Below are positions 36,374 through 45,111 of a DNA stretch of 64,000 nt, piece by piece (within the stretch, counting starts at the first letter, position 1; each line of letters opens with the position of its first letter). Source of the DNA: Halobacillus sp. A5. Its GTDB lineage: Bacteria > Bacillota > Bacilli > Bacillales > Halobacillaceae. The position numbers were made by a program, and so were the translations under genes. A model generated the notes under the pieces. It was not told where the DNA came from, did no database searches, and was given only the letters and a program-made list of their open reading frames with translations. The stretch lies in NCBI RefSeq assembly GCF_024189315.1, contig NZ_JAIZEO010000005.1:124001-188000 (forward strand), given 5' to 3'.

Positions 36374-37000
36374 TTATTTCTCACTAAATGCTATCTGTAA
36401 CCCTATAGCCCCCAATATTGATCCTTTTATTACGTTTATTCTTTTTGCAATAAAAGAGTTGTGGTCTAATAAATAGCGTATTTTGTCAGATAAAATACTA
36501 ATCCCTACAAAAATAACTAGTGCCTGAAGCATTGTAATCATGCCCAAAATAAATACTTGCCCTGTTACATTCCCTATGGATTCATTTACAAATTGCGGTA
36601 ACAACGCTAAAAATAAAAGGGAAACCTTAGGATTCAAAATATTCATCAGAATCCCTTTCTTGTACAATGCCTTATAGTTGAACAATCGTTTATTATTAGT
36701 TCCATTGAGATTCGTATCTTTTTCTCTAAATGATTGAAAAGATAGGAATAATAAATAAATAGCTCCAGCGTATTTTACAATGGCAAAAGCAATTGCAGAT
36801 TGATATATAATCGCAGATATTCCCAAAGCGGCCGCACTTATGTGGACAATTAAACCAGAACAGAGTCCCAATGCAGTAGCAATTCCAGCCTTTTTGTTTT
36901 GAGAGATACTTTGAGCTATAACAAATAAAATATCCGGACCTGGCATCAATGTAAGAAAAACTACAACTCCTAAATAAGATAAAACCACTGTTATATCCAC
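36374..37000 (-). CDS. LysE/RhtB-family amino-acid exporter
   Basis: This 208-aa inner-membrane protein has five to six helices. The family signature VVVFLTLMPGPDILFVIAQSISQNKKAGI is split over TM1 and its following loop, with the conserved Pro-Gly-Pro. It probably exports an amino acid or homoserine-lactone-like compound; the substrate is unknown. It starts at GTG, with AGAGGTG 7 nt upstream. It is a single-gene unit next to mazG on the same strand. Confidence 0.85.
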   Translation of the reverse strand: MDITVVLSYLGVVVFLTLMPGPDILFVIAQSISQNKKAGIATALGLCSGLIVHISAAALGISAIIYQSAIAFAIVKYAGAIYLLFLSFQSFREKDTNLNGTNNKRLFNYKALYKKGILMNILNPKVSLLFLALLPQFVNESIGNVTGQVFILGMITMLQALVIFVGISILSDKIRYLLDHNSFIAKRINVIKGSILGAIGLQIAFSEK

Positions 37001-37076
37001 TTTTATGCACCTCTTAACAATCAGGATTCAAATCTACCATTGATTAATCCCCCATTAGATGAGAGGTTCTTCTAAA

Positions 37077-37394
37077 TTAACCAGCATATCGTTGTGAAAG
37101 TTTTTCTTTATGGGCTTGGAACACTTGTTCTAAGGGAATATCATATTTATTAGCAATTATAATGATATTCCCTAATACGTCCCCCAACTCTTCCGTTAAC
37201 TCTTGTTTATTTTCTTCATAAGACTCATCCTTTTCATCCGGACGGTCTCTCCCTATCTCAAGGGATCTTATGGACCGGGCTACCTCGCCCGTTTCCTCAG
37301 CTAAAAAGCCAATCCGTATAAAGCTATCTAACTCAGACCACCCTCTGGTTTCATAATATTCTTTGATCCATTGTTGAAATTCGGTAACATCCAT
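37077..37394 (-). CDS. MazG-like NTP pyrophosphohydrolase
   Basis: This 105-aa single-domain all-helical protein has the MazG/dUTPase-like metal site: EETGEVARSIR (ExxE) and EELGDVLGNIIIIAN (ExxD). It would hydrolyse non-canonical nucleoside triphosphates to monophosphates. The start has GAGGAGGGG. It is divergent from the LOG-family gene. The 76-bp gap to LysE contains CTAATGGGGG on the minus strand, weakly like the cassette repeat family. Confidence 0.85.
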   Translation of the reverse strand: MDVTEFQQWIKEYYETRGWSELDSFIRIGFLAEETGEVARSIRSLEIGRDRPDEKDESYEENKQELTEELGDVLGNIIIIANKYDIPLEQVFQAHKEKLSQRYAG

Positions 37395-37422
37395 TTTTAC
37401 CCCTCCTCACTTTAGCAATAGT

Positions 37423-37451
37423 TTAACAAAGGAGTCTAAGTTTTGTATAAT
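37423..37451 (+). promoter_or_regulatory. Promoter of the LOG-family gene
   Basis: TTAACA (37423-37428), a 17-bp spacer and consensus TATAAT (37446-37451) lie 28 bp before the start codon. Confidence 0.8.
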
Positions 37452-37478
37452 ACTCATGGTGAATTTAGGAGGGATAAA

Positions 37479-38063
37479 ATGAAAAAAATAGCTGTATTCT
37501 GCGGTTCAAGCCCTGGAGCATCTGAAGCTTACATAGAGGGAGCAAAAAAACTCGGGAAAGAAATGGTTCAAAGAGAGATTACTCTCGTCTATGGCGGGGC
37601 AAGTGTAGGAATGATGGGAGCTCTTGCAGATACGATTTTAGAGGAAGGCGGACACGTGATTGGTGTTATGCCAGATTTTCTAGAAAAGAGGGAAATCGCC
37701 CATAAACACCTAACTGAACTAATTGTCGTTGGATCTATGCATGAAAGAAAAACCAAAATGTCAGAACTAGCTGATGGATTTATTGCTTTACCAGGTGGTC
37801 CAGGAACTATGGAGGAGTACTTTGAAATTTTTACTTGGGCGCAATTAGGACTTCATCAAAAGCCATGCGGCCTTTTGAATGTTAATCGTTATTTTGATCC
37901 ACTTTTAGCTTTATTTAAATACATGACAAAAGAGCAATTTCTAAACGAAAAGTATCTGTCTATAGCTTTATCAGACCCGAATCCATCTCGTTTATTAGAC
38001 CAATTTTATTCCTATGAACCGCCAAAAGTAAAGACTTATATCACTTCTAAAGATGAAACTTAA
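37479..38063 (+). CDS. LOG-family protein (nucleotide 5'-monophosphate phosphoribohydrolase)
   Basis: This 194-aa protein resembles the lysine-decarboxylase-like LOG family, which releases bases from nucleoside monophosphates. Seen: the N-terminal IAVFCGSSPG nucleotide-binding segment, GGASVGMMGALAD, MHERKTKMSELADGF and the catalytic PGGPGTMEEYFE. The frame opens at TTG 37443, but that lies over the -10 element; ATG 37479 follows GGAGG at 6 nt. It is a monocistronic gene with a clear promoter and terminator. Confidence 0.88.
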   Translation: MKKIAVFCGSSPGASEAYIEGAKKLGKEMVQREITLVYGGASVGMMGALADTILEEGGHVIGVMPDFLEKREIAHKHLTELIVVGSMHERKTKMSELADGFIALPGGPGTMEEYFEIFTWAQLGLHQKPCGLLNVNRYFDPLLALFKYMTKEQFLNEKYLSIALSDPNPSRLLDQFYSYEPPKVKTYITSKDET

Positions 38064-38067
38064 CGCG

Positions 38068-38109
38068 AAAACACAGACCAAAAATTTTCTTTGGTCTGTG
38101 TTTTGTTTT
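38068..38109 (+). terminator. Terminator of the LOG-family gene
   Basis: AAAACACAGACCAAA pairs with TTTGGTCTGTGTTTT around a 6-nt loop, then TTTTG. Confidence 0.88.
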
Positions 38110-38168
38110 GAGGCCATTCGACAGAAGCTACTAGTCACAAAATCGCTCCCCGTTACTTGAATAACCTA

Positions 38169-38483
38169 TTAAAGTGGAACCTTCTCAAAGTGTTCAACTT
38201 TTGGAAATGGGTCATAGAAATGATGTAATTTGCTTTTCCATTCTTGATACTCTTTCGATTGTCTAAACCCAACTGTATGGTCTTCTAAAGCTTCCCATTT
38301 CACCAACAATAAATATTTCCCCTTAACCTCCATACATCGTTGTAATTCGTGAGATATGTAACCTCTCATTGATGATATGATTTTAGATGCCTCTAAAAAT
38401 GCTTCCTCTAATTCCTCTTCCATACCTTGCTTCACTTGCAAGATTACTGCTTCCAGAACCTTATAATCGCCCCTATTTTTCAA
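38169..38483 (-). CDS. Antibiotic biosynthesis monooxygenase (ABM) domain protein
   Basis: This small ferredoxin-like ABM protein (about 100 aa) has the pattern VLEAVILQVKQGMEEELEEAFLEA, GYISHELQRC, YLLLVKWEALEDHTVGFRQS and HHFYDP. Such proteins are quinol monooxygenases or haem-degrading enzymes; this one lacks anything that fixes the role. The start is unclear: the open frame begins at TTG 38483 without a good ribosome binding site, while homologues begin at the VLEAVI position. A cassette-type repeat lies 48 bp upstream. Confidence 0.75.
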   Translation of the reverse strand: MKNRGDYKVLEAVILQVKQGMEEELEEAFLEASKIISSMRGYISHELQRCMEVKGKYLLLVKWEALEDHTVGFRQSKEYQEWKSKLHHFYDPFPKVEHFEKVPL

Positions 38484-38530
38484 AATTTATTTAGATTCCT
38501 TTTTTAGTCTAAACTGCTCATTAGTGAAAG

Positions 38531-38572
38531 AACAAATGCTCCCCAATATTGGAAGACTTGATTTCGAGATTT
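38531..38572 (-). repeat. Cassette repeat, partial copy J
   Basis: On the minus strand it reads AAATCTCGAAATCAAGTCTT, then CCAATATTGGGGAGCATTTG. This is the outer arm plus the GGGG core of the repeat family found at 52-64 kb. It lies upstream of the ABM gene, on the same strand as that gene. Confidence 0.7.
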
Positions 38573-39029
38573 ACTGGAGTAGACCTATACCTAACGAAAA
38601 TTTACGGAGCCAGCGACCCACGTCGGAATGGAAGCTGGGTTTCGGAAGAATAGAAAAAGTGGAGCTTCTTTGCAGTTCCCCTTTTTTAAAGTTAATCGAT
38701 TATGTAAAGCCAGATATAAGAATTTTATAAAAATATTACATAATAATAGGAAACACAAACATTTACTGGTAATACTATTAGATTATTTATTGATACTCTA
38801 TCACTAGTTTATCGTCAGATTATAGGATTTTTTGTACCTAAAACAAATAATTTACAAGGGATTTCTTGTCTGAATTTTCGATAAATAAAGTTTTAAAGTC
38901 CTAATCTGTACCGTTTTATATTTTAATGTAATGAATATAATTTTTTACACTTATGTAACCTATAAACGCCAATTTTCTATTATATTTGTCAACAGGTCAC
39001 AAATATCTAAAGCTTACAGGAGGGGAAAC
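38573..39029. other. Long AT-rich leader before pgsB
   Basis: No gene is supported. Rightward -10-like hexamers (TATAAT-like around 38930) occur in very AT-rich DNA, so the pgsB promoter cannot be fixed. An open frame joining 38931 to pgsB has no ribosome binding site. Confidence 0.4.
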
Positions 39030-40223
39030 ATGGGAATTGTACTGACCTTAATATTACTACTAGGTTTTTCAGCTTTTTTCCTTGGGGCCAGGGAAAAGGT
39101 GAGGAACAAGAGGAATGTTGAAAGCATTCCCGTCCGAGTAAACGTCAACGGCATCCGCGGAAAATCGACGGTGACCCGTTTGATCACGGGAGTTTTACAG
39201 AAAGCAGGTTATAAAACCGTGGGGAAAACGACAGGAACCGACGCAAGAATGCTGTATTGGTTTGACGGACAGGAAGAGCCGATCAAACGAAGGCTGGAAG
39301 GACCCAACATCGGGGAACAGCGGAAAGTCCTTGAGAAAACAGCACAGCTGAATGCAGATGCGCTTGTAAGTGAATGTATGGCCGTTAAGCCGGACTACCA
39401 GGTAATTTTCCAGGAAGAACTGTTACAGGCGAACATCGGACTGATCGTCAACGTCCTTGAGGATCACATGGATGTTCTTGGGCCGACTCTTGAAGAAGTA
39501 GCCGAATCCTTTGGAAACGCGATTCCGTATGACGGAGATTTAATTGTGAATGAAAGTCCTTATGTGCCTCACTTTAGAGAGATTGCGGCCGAGCGCAACA
39601 CAAAGGTACATGTCTGCGATACATCGCTTATCTCCGAAGACTTTTTGAAGAAATTTGAGTACATGGTTTTCCCAGAAAATGCTGCCCTTGCTCTGGCTGT
39701 GGCCGATATATTGGGAATTGATCATGAAACAGCTTGTCAAGGAATGCTTGAAGCTTGGCCGGATCCAGGAGCGATGCAGACCCTGCCGATTGGGGATGAG
39801 GAAGATCCGACATTCCTGGTCAATGGATTCTCTGCCAATGATCCCACATCTACCTTAAACATTTGGGAACGTGTCAAACAGCTGAGTTATCCGACCGATG
39901 AACCTGTGGTGATTATGAACTGCCGCTCGGATCGTGTGGATCGCACGGAACAGTTTGCTAGCCAGGTCCTTCCTTATCTCCCGGCCGAGACATTGATTTT
40001 AATAGGGGAGACCACTGAACCAATTGTCAATGCATATAAAAATGGAGCCTTGCCAGTGAAAAACCTTCTAGATTTAGAAGAATATGAAACAGAGGAGGTT
40101 GTGCGAGTCTTAGGGCCATACATGTCAGGAAAAACAATTTATGGAATGGGAAACATTCACGGCGGAGCCGAAGAACTTGTTACACGACTGGAACAGAAAA
40201 AAATAGAAAAGGCTACGGCTTAG
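39030..40223 (+). CDS. pgsB: Poly-gamma-glutamate synthase PgsB/CapB
   Basis: This ATP-dependent amide ligase (397 aa) is the catalytic subunit of the membrane poly-gamma-glutamate synthase. Seen: the N-terminal membrane anchor (2-19), VRVNVNGIRGKSTVTRLI (Mur-ligase-type P-loop), ALVSECMAVKPDYQ and NVLEDHMDVLGPT. Length is close to the B. subtilis protein. ATG 39030 has GGAGGGG 4 nt upstream. It is the first gene of pgsB-pgsC-small ORF-'ggt. Confidence 0.95.
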   Translation: MGIVLTLILLLGFSAFFLGAREKVRNKRNVESIPVRVNVNGIRGKSTVTRLITGVLQKAGYKTVGKTTGTDARMLYWFDGQEEPIKRRLEGPNIGEQRKVLEKTAQLNADALVSECMAVKPDYQVIFQEELLQANIGLIVNVLEDHMDVLGPTLEEVAESFGNAIPYDGDLIVNESPYVPHFREIAAERNTKVHVCDTSLISEDFLKKFEYMVFPENAALALAVADILGIDHETACQGMLEAWPDPGAMQTLPIGDEEDPTFLVNGFSANDPTSTLNIWERVKQLSYPTDEPVVIMNCRSDRVDRTEQFASQVLPYLPAETLILIGETTEPIVNAYKNGALPVKNLLDLEEYETEEVVRVLGPYMSGKTIYGMGNIHGGAEELVTRLEQKKIEKATA

Positions 40224-40236
40224 AGAGGAGTGCACG

Positions 40237-40713
40237 ATGTTTATATTTGAAGTTTCAGATGTATATTTAGCATTGGTGGCTGGAATCGTTCTCAGCTTGC
40301 TTTACACAGAGAAAACAGGCATTCTGCCGGCAGGGCTGGTAGTGCCGGGTTATATCGCAATGCTGTTTACATTTCCGGTTAGTATTGCAGTTGTATTTAT
40401 GATTAGTTTCTTAACTTATTTGATTGTGATGAAAGTCATTGCGAAGTTTACTATTCTCTACGGGAGAAGAAAATTTACCGCGATGTTAACGGTCGGTATT
40501 ACACTGACTATCATATTCGACATGGTCGTTCCAATGTATTCCACACCGGCGATTGTGGAAGGCATGATGGCTATCGGTGTCATTATCCCAGGTCTGATCG
40601 CAAATACGATTCAGAAACAGGGCGTGCTGCCAACGACGGCTAGTACGATGATGTTAAGTGCTGTCACCTTTGGCGTAGTAACTCTATCAAGCTTTATTGG
40701 AGGAGGAATTTAA
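40237..40713 (+). CDS. pgsC: Poly-gamma-glutamate synthase PgsC/CapC
   Basis: This membrane partner of PgsB (158 aa) has about five helices, including the signature ALVAGIVLSLLYTEKTGILP with AGLVVPGYIA and the C-terminal GVLPTTASTMMLSAVTFG. It is needed together with PgsB for polymer synthesis. It lies 13 bp downstream of pgsB. Confidence 0.94.
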   Translation: MFIFEVSDVYLALVAGIVLSLLYTEKTGILPAGLVVPGYIAMLFTFPVSIAVVFMISFLTYLIVMKVIAKFTILYGRRKFTAMLTVGITLTIIFDMVVPMYSTPAIVEGMMAIGVIIPGLIANTIQKQGVLPTTASTMMLSAVTFGVVTLSSFIGGGI

Positions 40714-40715
40714 AA

Positions 40716-40889
40716 ATGGAAGCGACTTTAAATTATAAAAAGAGAAAGAAAGCGGAAAAAAAAGAATTCAAACTGACATTTAGCCAATGGATGTTGAAAA
40801 CGATCAAAACACATAAAAGAAGGACCACGAAAGATGCCACGATCGGTTTTACGGTTACGGTGCTTCTCTTTGTAATCGGTATGGTATAG
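40716..40889 (+). CDS. 57-aa basic single-helix membrane protein in pgs operon
   Basis: ATG follows GGAGGAATTTAAAA in the end of pgsC. The product has a highly basic N-terminal half (NYKKRKKAEKKEFK, KTIKTHKRRTTK) and one C-terminal helix (DATIGFTVTVLLFVIGMV). It sits where pgsA/pgsE would be in other bacilli. It is not similar to either by eye; it may be a small accessory subunit like PgsE/CapE. The reading is confident, the function unknown. Confidence 0.7.
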   Translation: MEATLNYKKRKKAEKKEFKLTFSQWMLKTIKTHKRRTTKDATIGFTVTVLLFVIGMV

Positions 40890-40898
40890 GAAAATGTA

Positions 40899-41159
40899 AT
40901 GTTAAGAAGAAACCGTATCATTATCATCAGCACCTTAATTGTCGTCCTATCCATATTCCTGATCCTGTTTTTACAGAATCGTGATGAGATGGACAAACGT
41001 CAGTCAGAAAACTTTTCATTAAATGATACGAAAACGGAGAAAGAAGATGGCTCATATGGTGTGACATCGGATAGTGAAATTGCGACGGAAGTAGGTATGA
41101 AGGTGTTGGAACAGGGCGGCAATGCCGTTGATGCAGCCGGATATATAATACTACCATGA
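40899..41159 (+). pseudogene. Truncated gamma-glutamyltransferase (PgsD/CapD-like), N-terminal fragment
   Basis: The fragment encodes a membrane anchor or signal (residues 4-26), then the N-terminal gamma-glutamyltranspeptidase motif YGVTSDSEIATEVGMKVLEQ..GGNAVDAA, which normally runs on for about 450 more residues. It ends after GYIILP at 41159. The large catalytic region and the autoprocessing Thr are missing. No remainder is visible downstream before the prpD terminator. Confidence 0.85.
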
Positions 41160-41192
41160 ATATATATTCGCATATCACAATATGGAAGAAAA

Positions 41193-41227
41193 AGCCTCTC
41201 AAAAGTTCAGTGAACTCATGAGAGGCT
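41193..41227 (-). terminator. Terminator of the tct-prp operon
   Basis: AGCCTCTCA pairs with TGAGAGGCT across an inner GTTCA/TGAAC stem. On the minus strand it is followed by TTTTTCTTCC. Confidence 0.85.
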
Positions 41228-41335
41228 CTTTAGATTTATAGTGTTTTTCTAGCCAGGTATGTCAAAAGTATGTCAATCTGACTTTCGCGGGGAAGCTAAA
41301 CCCTTGATATCAAGGGCAGTAACTTCAAATATTTC

Positions 41336-42754
41336 CTATTCCCAGGCATCCATAAAATCAGGAACTGTAGCGTTCATGAGATCCTGTGTCGCAAATAACT
41401 GGTTGAGCTCCGCTTGCTTTTCTTCAGAAAACTGGGTAGAAATATTATAACGAAACTTCTTATGTAGCTCCGGCAAAGCTTCGTCCCGACGAATACGATG
41501 ACCAAGTGGATACCTTCGAACCACCTCTTCGGTAGCACTTCCATCCTTGAAATAAACTTTAACGGCATTTGTAATCGAGCGTTTCTCCGGATCCAGATAC
41601 TCTTCACTAAATTCTGGTTGTTCCACTACTTCCATTTTCCTGCGGAGCTCATCTATCAATGGATTTTCTGCAATGTGATCCTCATAATGGTCAGCTGTTA
41701 TCTCTCCAAATATCAACGCAATGGCTGTGATATATTGCAGGCAATGGTCCCGGTCGGCCGGGTTAGTTAACGGCCCTTTTTTATCGATGATACGTACTGC
41801 AGATTCATGGGTTCGAATTGATATGGTATCAATATCCTCAAAACGTCCTTTTACTTGTTCATATAAATCCAGGCCGCACTCTGCAGCGGTCTGGGCGTGG
41901 TATTCCGCAGGGAATGAGATTTTAAATAGGATATTTTTCATTACATAGTCTTCAAATTCGCGGTTTAGTGTGATGGGGTGGCCATCCATCAGCACCTCTT
42001 CAAACCCCCAGTCATGAGAAGTCAAGGCCGTTGTATAGCCCATTTCCCCTTTCATACTAAGAAAAGCTAACCATACCCCACGGCCGGTCGCATCCCCTGC
42101 TGCCCAGGATTTTCTCGATCCCGCGTTCGGGTAATGACGATACGTCCTCAGACTAGAGTTATCGATCCAGGCGTTAGATACTGAGTTCATGATTTGTGTT
42201 TTGTCCCCGCCAAGCATCTGTGTAGCTACTGCAGCTGTAGCTATTTTAACAAATAAAACATGGTCGAGTCCTTGACGGTTCAGGCTGTTATCAAGCGCAA
42301 GCACTCCTTGAATTTCGTGTGCTTTAATCGTAGCTATTAATACATCCTTTACCGTTAATGGATCCTTACCACTTGCTTCATTCTTCCTGCTGATATAATC
42401 ACTCACCGTGAGTATTCCACCTAGATTATCAGAAGGATGTCCCCATTCTTTTGCCAGCCAGCAGTCATTGTAATCGAGCCAGCGAATCATAGTTCCTAAA
42501 TTGAAGGCAGCTTGTACAGGGTCAAGCATCTCCTTTCTACCTGGAATTTTTGCACCAGTTTCGATCGTCCCCCCAGGGACAATGGGGCCTAACAATTTGT
42601 TACAGGCTTCGTAATTTAAAGAAAGCATCGCGCAACCCAAGCTATCCATCAGAACATATTGGGCTGTTTCCAGTGATTCCTTATCCCCAACCTCCTCCCT
42701 CCATACATAGTCTGCAATTTTCTCAATGACTTCATCGAAATGATAGTTACTCAT
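41336..42754 (-). CDS. prpD: 2-Methylcitrate dehydratase
   Basis: This MmgE/PrpD-family enzyme (about 472 aa) dehydrates 2-methylcitrate to cis-2-methylaconitate. Seen: [21 protein letters not shown], the catalytic-region [20 protein letters not shown], the [18 protein letters not shown] segment, and the C-terminal [19 protein letters not shown]-type region ([11 protein letters not shown]). The frame extends to 42820, but that overlaps prpB; ATG 42754, 4 bp after the prpB stop, is the likely start. It is the last gene of the tct-prp operon. Confidence 0.9.
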   Translation of the reverse strand: MSNYHFDEVIEKIADYVWREEVGDKESLETAQYVLMDSLGCAMLSLNYEACNKLLGPIVPGGTIETGAKIPGRKEMLDPVQAAFNLGTMIRWLDYNDCWLAKEWGHPSDNLGGILTVSDYISRKNEASGKDPLTVKDVLIATIKAHEIQGVLALDNSLNRQGLDHVLFVKIATAAVATQMLGGDKTQIMNSVSNAWIDNSSLRTYRHYPNAGSRKSWAAGDATGRGVWLAFLSMKGEMGYTTALTSHDWGFEEVLMDGHPITLNREFEDYVMKNILFKISFPAEYHAQTAAECGLDLYEQVKGRFEDIDTISIRTHESAVRIIDKKGPLTNPADRDHCLQYITAIALIFGEITADHYEDHIAENPLIDELRRKMEVVEQPEFSEEYLDPEKRSITNAVKVYFKDGSATEEVVRRYPLGHRIRRDEALPELHKKFRYNISTQFSEEKQAELNQLFATQDLMNATVPDFMDAWE

Positions 42755-42758
42755 GAAC

Positions 42759-43676
42759 TCACTCTCTTTCCCCGTATTCCGGCAAAACGGTACTAGCAAT
42801 CTTCTGATCGAGACGTTCATAATTAGCTAAACCAATGGCATCATATAATTCTTCTCGCGTCTGCATACGATCGAGCAGATGTTTTTGTGTTCCTCGATTA
42901 AATATTTCCTTAAAAGCATCCTTGTAAGCTTTGGCAGCAAGGCGTATGGATGTTACTGGATAAATCACCATAGAGTAGCCCATAGATTCGAATTCATCTG
43001 CTGTATAATATGGGGTTATCCCGAATTCAGTCATATTTGCTAACAAAGGAGCATTGAGCTGTTCAGAAAACTCTTTGAAATCTGTTACCTTGCTTAGCGC
43101 CTCTGGAAAAATCGCGTCTGCGCCTGCCTGTTCATAAGCTTTTGCCCTCTCCAGAGCCTGTTCTTTTCCCACAACTCCAAAGGCATCTGTTCTTGCTACG
43201 AGAACGACTTCTGGTACGGTTTCTTTCACCATTTCTATTTTCTCTACCATTTCTTCCAAGGAAATCAGCTGCTTTCCATTTAAATGACCACATTTTTTAG
43301 AAAGCTTCTGATCTTCCATCTGGATAGCCGCCACGTTGGCTTCGGCCATCTCTTTGACTGTCCTTGCTACATTTAATGGACCGCCAAAACCAGTATCTAC
43401 ATCTACCAGCAGCGGCAGATTGGTGGCTCTGGTAATTTCTTTTGCCCGCTCGGCAACTTCGGTAGACTGCAAAATCCCTAAGTCTGGCAGGCCCTTGCTG
43501 GCAGTATAAGCTGCCCCTGATAAATAAAGCGCACGGAATCCAGCTTCTTTTGCCATCAAGCCGGACATCCCATCATGGGCCCCCATGATTTTTAAAACTG
43601 ACTGCTGACGGATTAACTCACGAAATTCATTTGCCAGTTCGGCTTGTGATTTCTGTTTTGATGTCAACCAAGTCAT
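42759..43676 (-). CDS. prpB: 2-Methylisocitrate lyase
   Basis: This ICL/PEPM-superfamily lyase (305 aa) cleaves 2-methylisocitrate to pyruvate and succinate. Seen: [18 protein letters not shown], the Mg-binding [11 protein letters not shown], the catalytic KKCGHLNGK loop and [10 protein letters not shown]. Length is as expected. It follows an SLC13 transporter gene and precedes prpD. No methylcitrate synthase (prpC) gene is in the cluster. Confidence 0.92.
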   Translation of the reverse strand: MTWLTSKQKSQAELANEFRELIRQQSVLKIMGAHDGMSGLMAKEAGFRALYLSGAAYTASKGLPDLGILQSTEVAERAKEITRATNLPLLVDVDTGFGGPLNVARTVKEMAEANVAAIQMEDQKLSKKCGHLNGKQLISLEEMVEKIEMVKETVPEVVLVARTDAFGVVGKEQALERAKAYEQAGADAIFPEALSKVTDFKEFSEQLNAPLLANMTEFGITPYYTADEFESMGYSMVIYPVTSIRLAAKAYKDAFKEIFNRGTQKHLLDRMQTREELYDAIGLANYERLDQKIASTVLPEYGERE

Positions 43677-43695
43677 AACACGAATTACCTCCTTT

Positions 43696-45072
43696 TCAAA
43701 TGATCCAGCTCCAATAAAAGATCATAGTTAAACAGACAATGACAATCCAGATGAGCATCGCTATTAACCCAACCAAGAATAAATCACGAGTGGTAAAATA
43801 CCCGTAAGAATAACTAATTAAATGAACGGGAGATTGTGTCACTAACAGAAATCCCGGTATGCCCATCAAATACACTCCCATTGCAAGAGTCAGCGGAGTG
43901 ATACTATCAAGCTTTTCCCCTAGTGTGATAGCCGTCGGGAGCATGATCGTCATAAATCCCAGTACATTGACAAACACCACACGAATCAGTGATGTAATGA
44001 TGAGGAGTCCAACGGCAAACATCCAGGAAGACAGATCATTAGAATGGCTGACAAGAAATGAAACAAAAACTTCAACAGTGCCTGTATCAATCAGCATGTT
44101 TGCAAGCATAAGCGTCGCCGCAAAAAAGATCATCATATCCCAATTTACTCCCTTGGTTGCCTCTTCCCATTTCATTACACCTATCCCAGGGAAAACTACC
44201 AGGCTGGCACCTAATAGTCCGACCAGAGGTATCGAATAGCCATGTACGGGTTGTGTCATCCATAATCCCAACGTCACCAGCATGATCCCCATCATCCGTA
44301 TTTCTTTTGAGTTTAATCGGCCAGTTTCCTCCATCTTTCTATCAATCAGTTGTTTCACATGTATGGGTTCGATCTTTTCTTCTGGATACCAGAAAATAAA
44401 AACCACCCACAATACCATGACGAATGAAAGCATAGGGACACTGAAATACAAGAGCCAATTCATGTAGGTAATACTTGAAGAAACTTCAGAAAATATTCCA
44501 AAAGCATAGATCGTCGAACTTGCCCCGGTTGGGACAAACGCTGCAGATATAGCACTGACATAAGCCACCCCTATAAATAATGCTTTTGGGATATAGTTCA
44601 CCTCATATACCTTCTTCAGGCTTTTGGATAGATCATCAAGCACCGAACTGACCAGGCTCCCTTTTCCAATATTCGAGGGAATCATCACAGTAAGGACGAA
44701 CATTAATAAGAAAGAGACGAGAATCAAAAGTTTGCCCGATCCCTTGGCAAGACTCAGGACGTAAAGGGAAACCCTAGCAGCCAGCCCTGTCTGGATGAAA
44801 GCATACGCTAAGATAAATGTGGAAAATAACAGCCAAACCAAACCGGAACCGAAATAGCTCAACGTTTCATCGTACGTGTAAAAATGAAAAGACAGTAACA
44901 ATATTAGAATGATGGAACTATACGCAAGCTTGAAAACACGCCCAATCCATAACAGCTGGATGATGACCAGCACTGCTACGGATTGAATGGTCACACCCCA
45001 ATTGGCAAACGGCCAGAAGAACACTGCATAAATCGCCCCTGCCAACGATAATAACACCCATGTTTTATTCAT
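43696..45072 (-). CDS. SLC13/DASS-type anion transporter
   Basis: This 458-aa membrane protein has about 11-12 helices of the SLC13/CitT-like permease group. The two re-entrant Ser-Asn-like motifs are visible as VMIPSNIGKGSLVSSVL and ISAAFVPTGASSTIYAFG. It probably transports a di- or tricarboxylate. It lies between tctA and prpB, so it may export an end product such as succinate or provide a second uptake route; this is inference from position. The start has GGGGG 6 nt upstream. Confidence 0.8.
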   Translation of the reverse strand: MNKTWVLLSLAGAIYAVFFWPFANWGVTIQSVAVLVIIQLLWIGRVFKLAYSSIILILLLSFHFYTYDETLSYFGSGLVWLLFSTFILAYAFIQTGLAARVSLYVLSLAKGSGKLLILVSFLLMFVLTVMIPSNIGKGSLVSSVLDDLSKSLKKVYEVNYIPKALFIGVAYVSAISAAFVPTGASSTIYAFGIFSEVSSSITYMNWLLYFSVPMLSFVMVLWVVFIFWYPEEKIEPIHVKQLIDRKMEETGRLNSKEIRMMGIMLVTLGLWMTQPVHGYSIPLVGLLGASLVVFPGIGVMKWEEATKGVNWDMMIFFAATLMLANMLIDTGTVEVFVSFLVSHSNDLSSWMFAVGLLIITSLIRVVFVNVLGFMTIMLPTAITLGEKLDSITPLTLAMGVYLMGIPGFLLVTQSPVHLISYSYGYFTTRDLFLVGLIAMLIWIVIVCLTMIFYWSWII

Positions 45073-45111
45073 TTTTATCCCCCAGTTTCATGCTTGGATT
45101 GGGGACTAATA

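Noticed and set aside
38524-38730. 68-codon plus-strand ORF
   Set aside because: It runs through repeat copy J and lacks a ribosome binding site and protein-like sequence.
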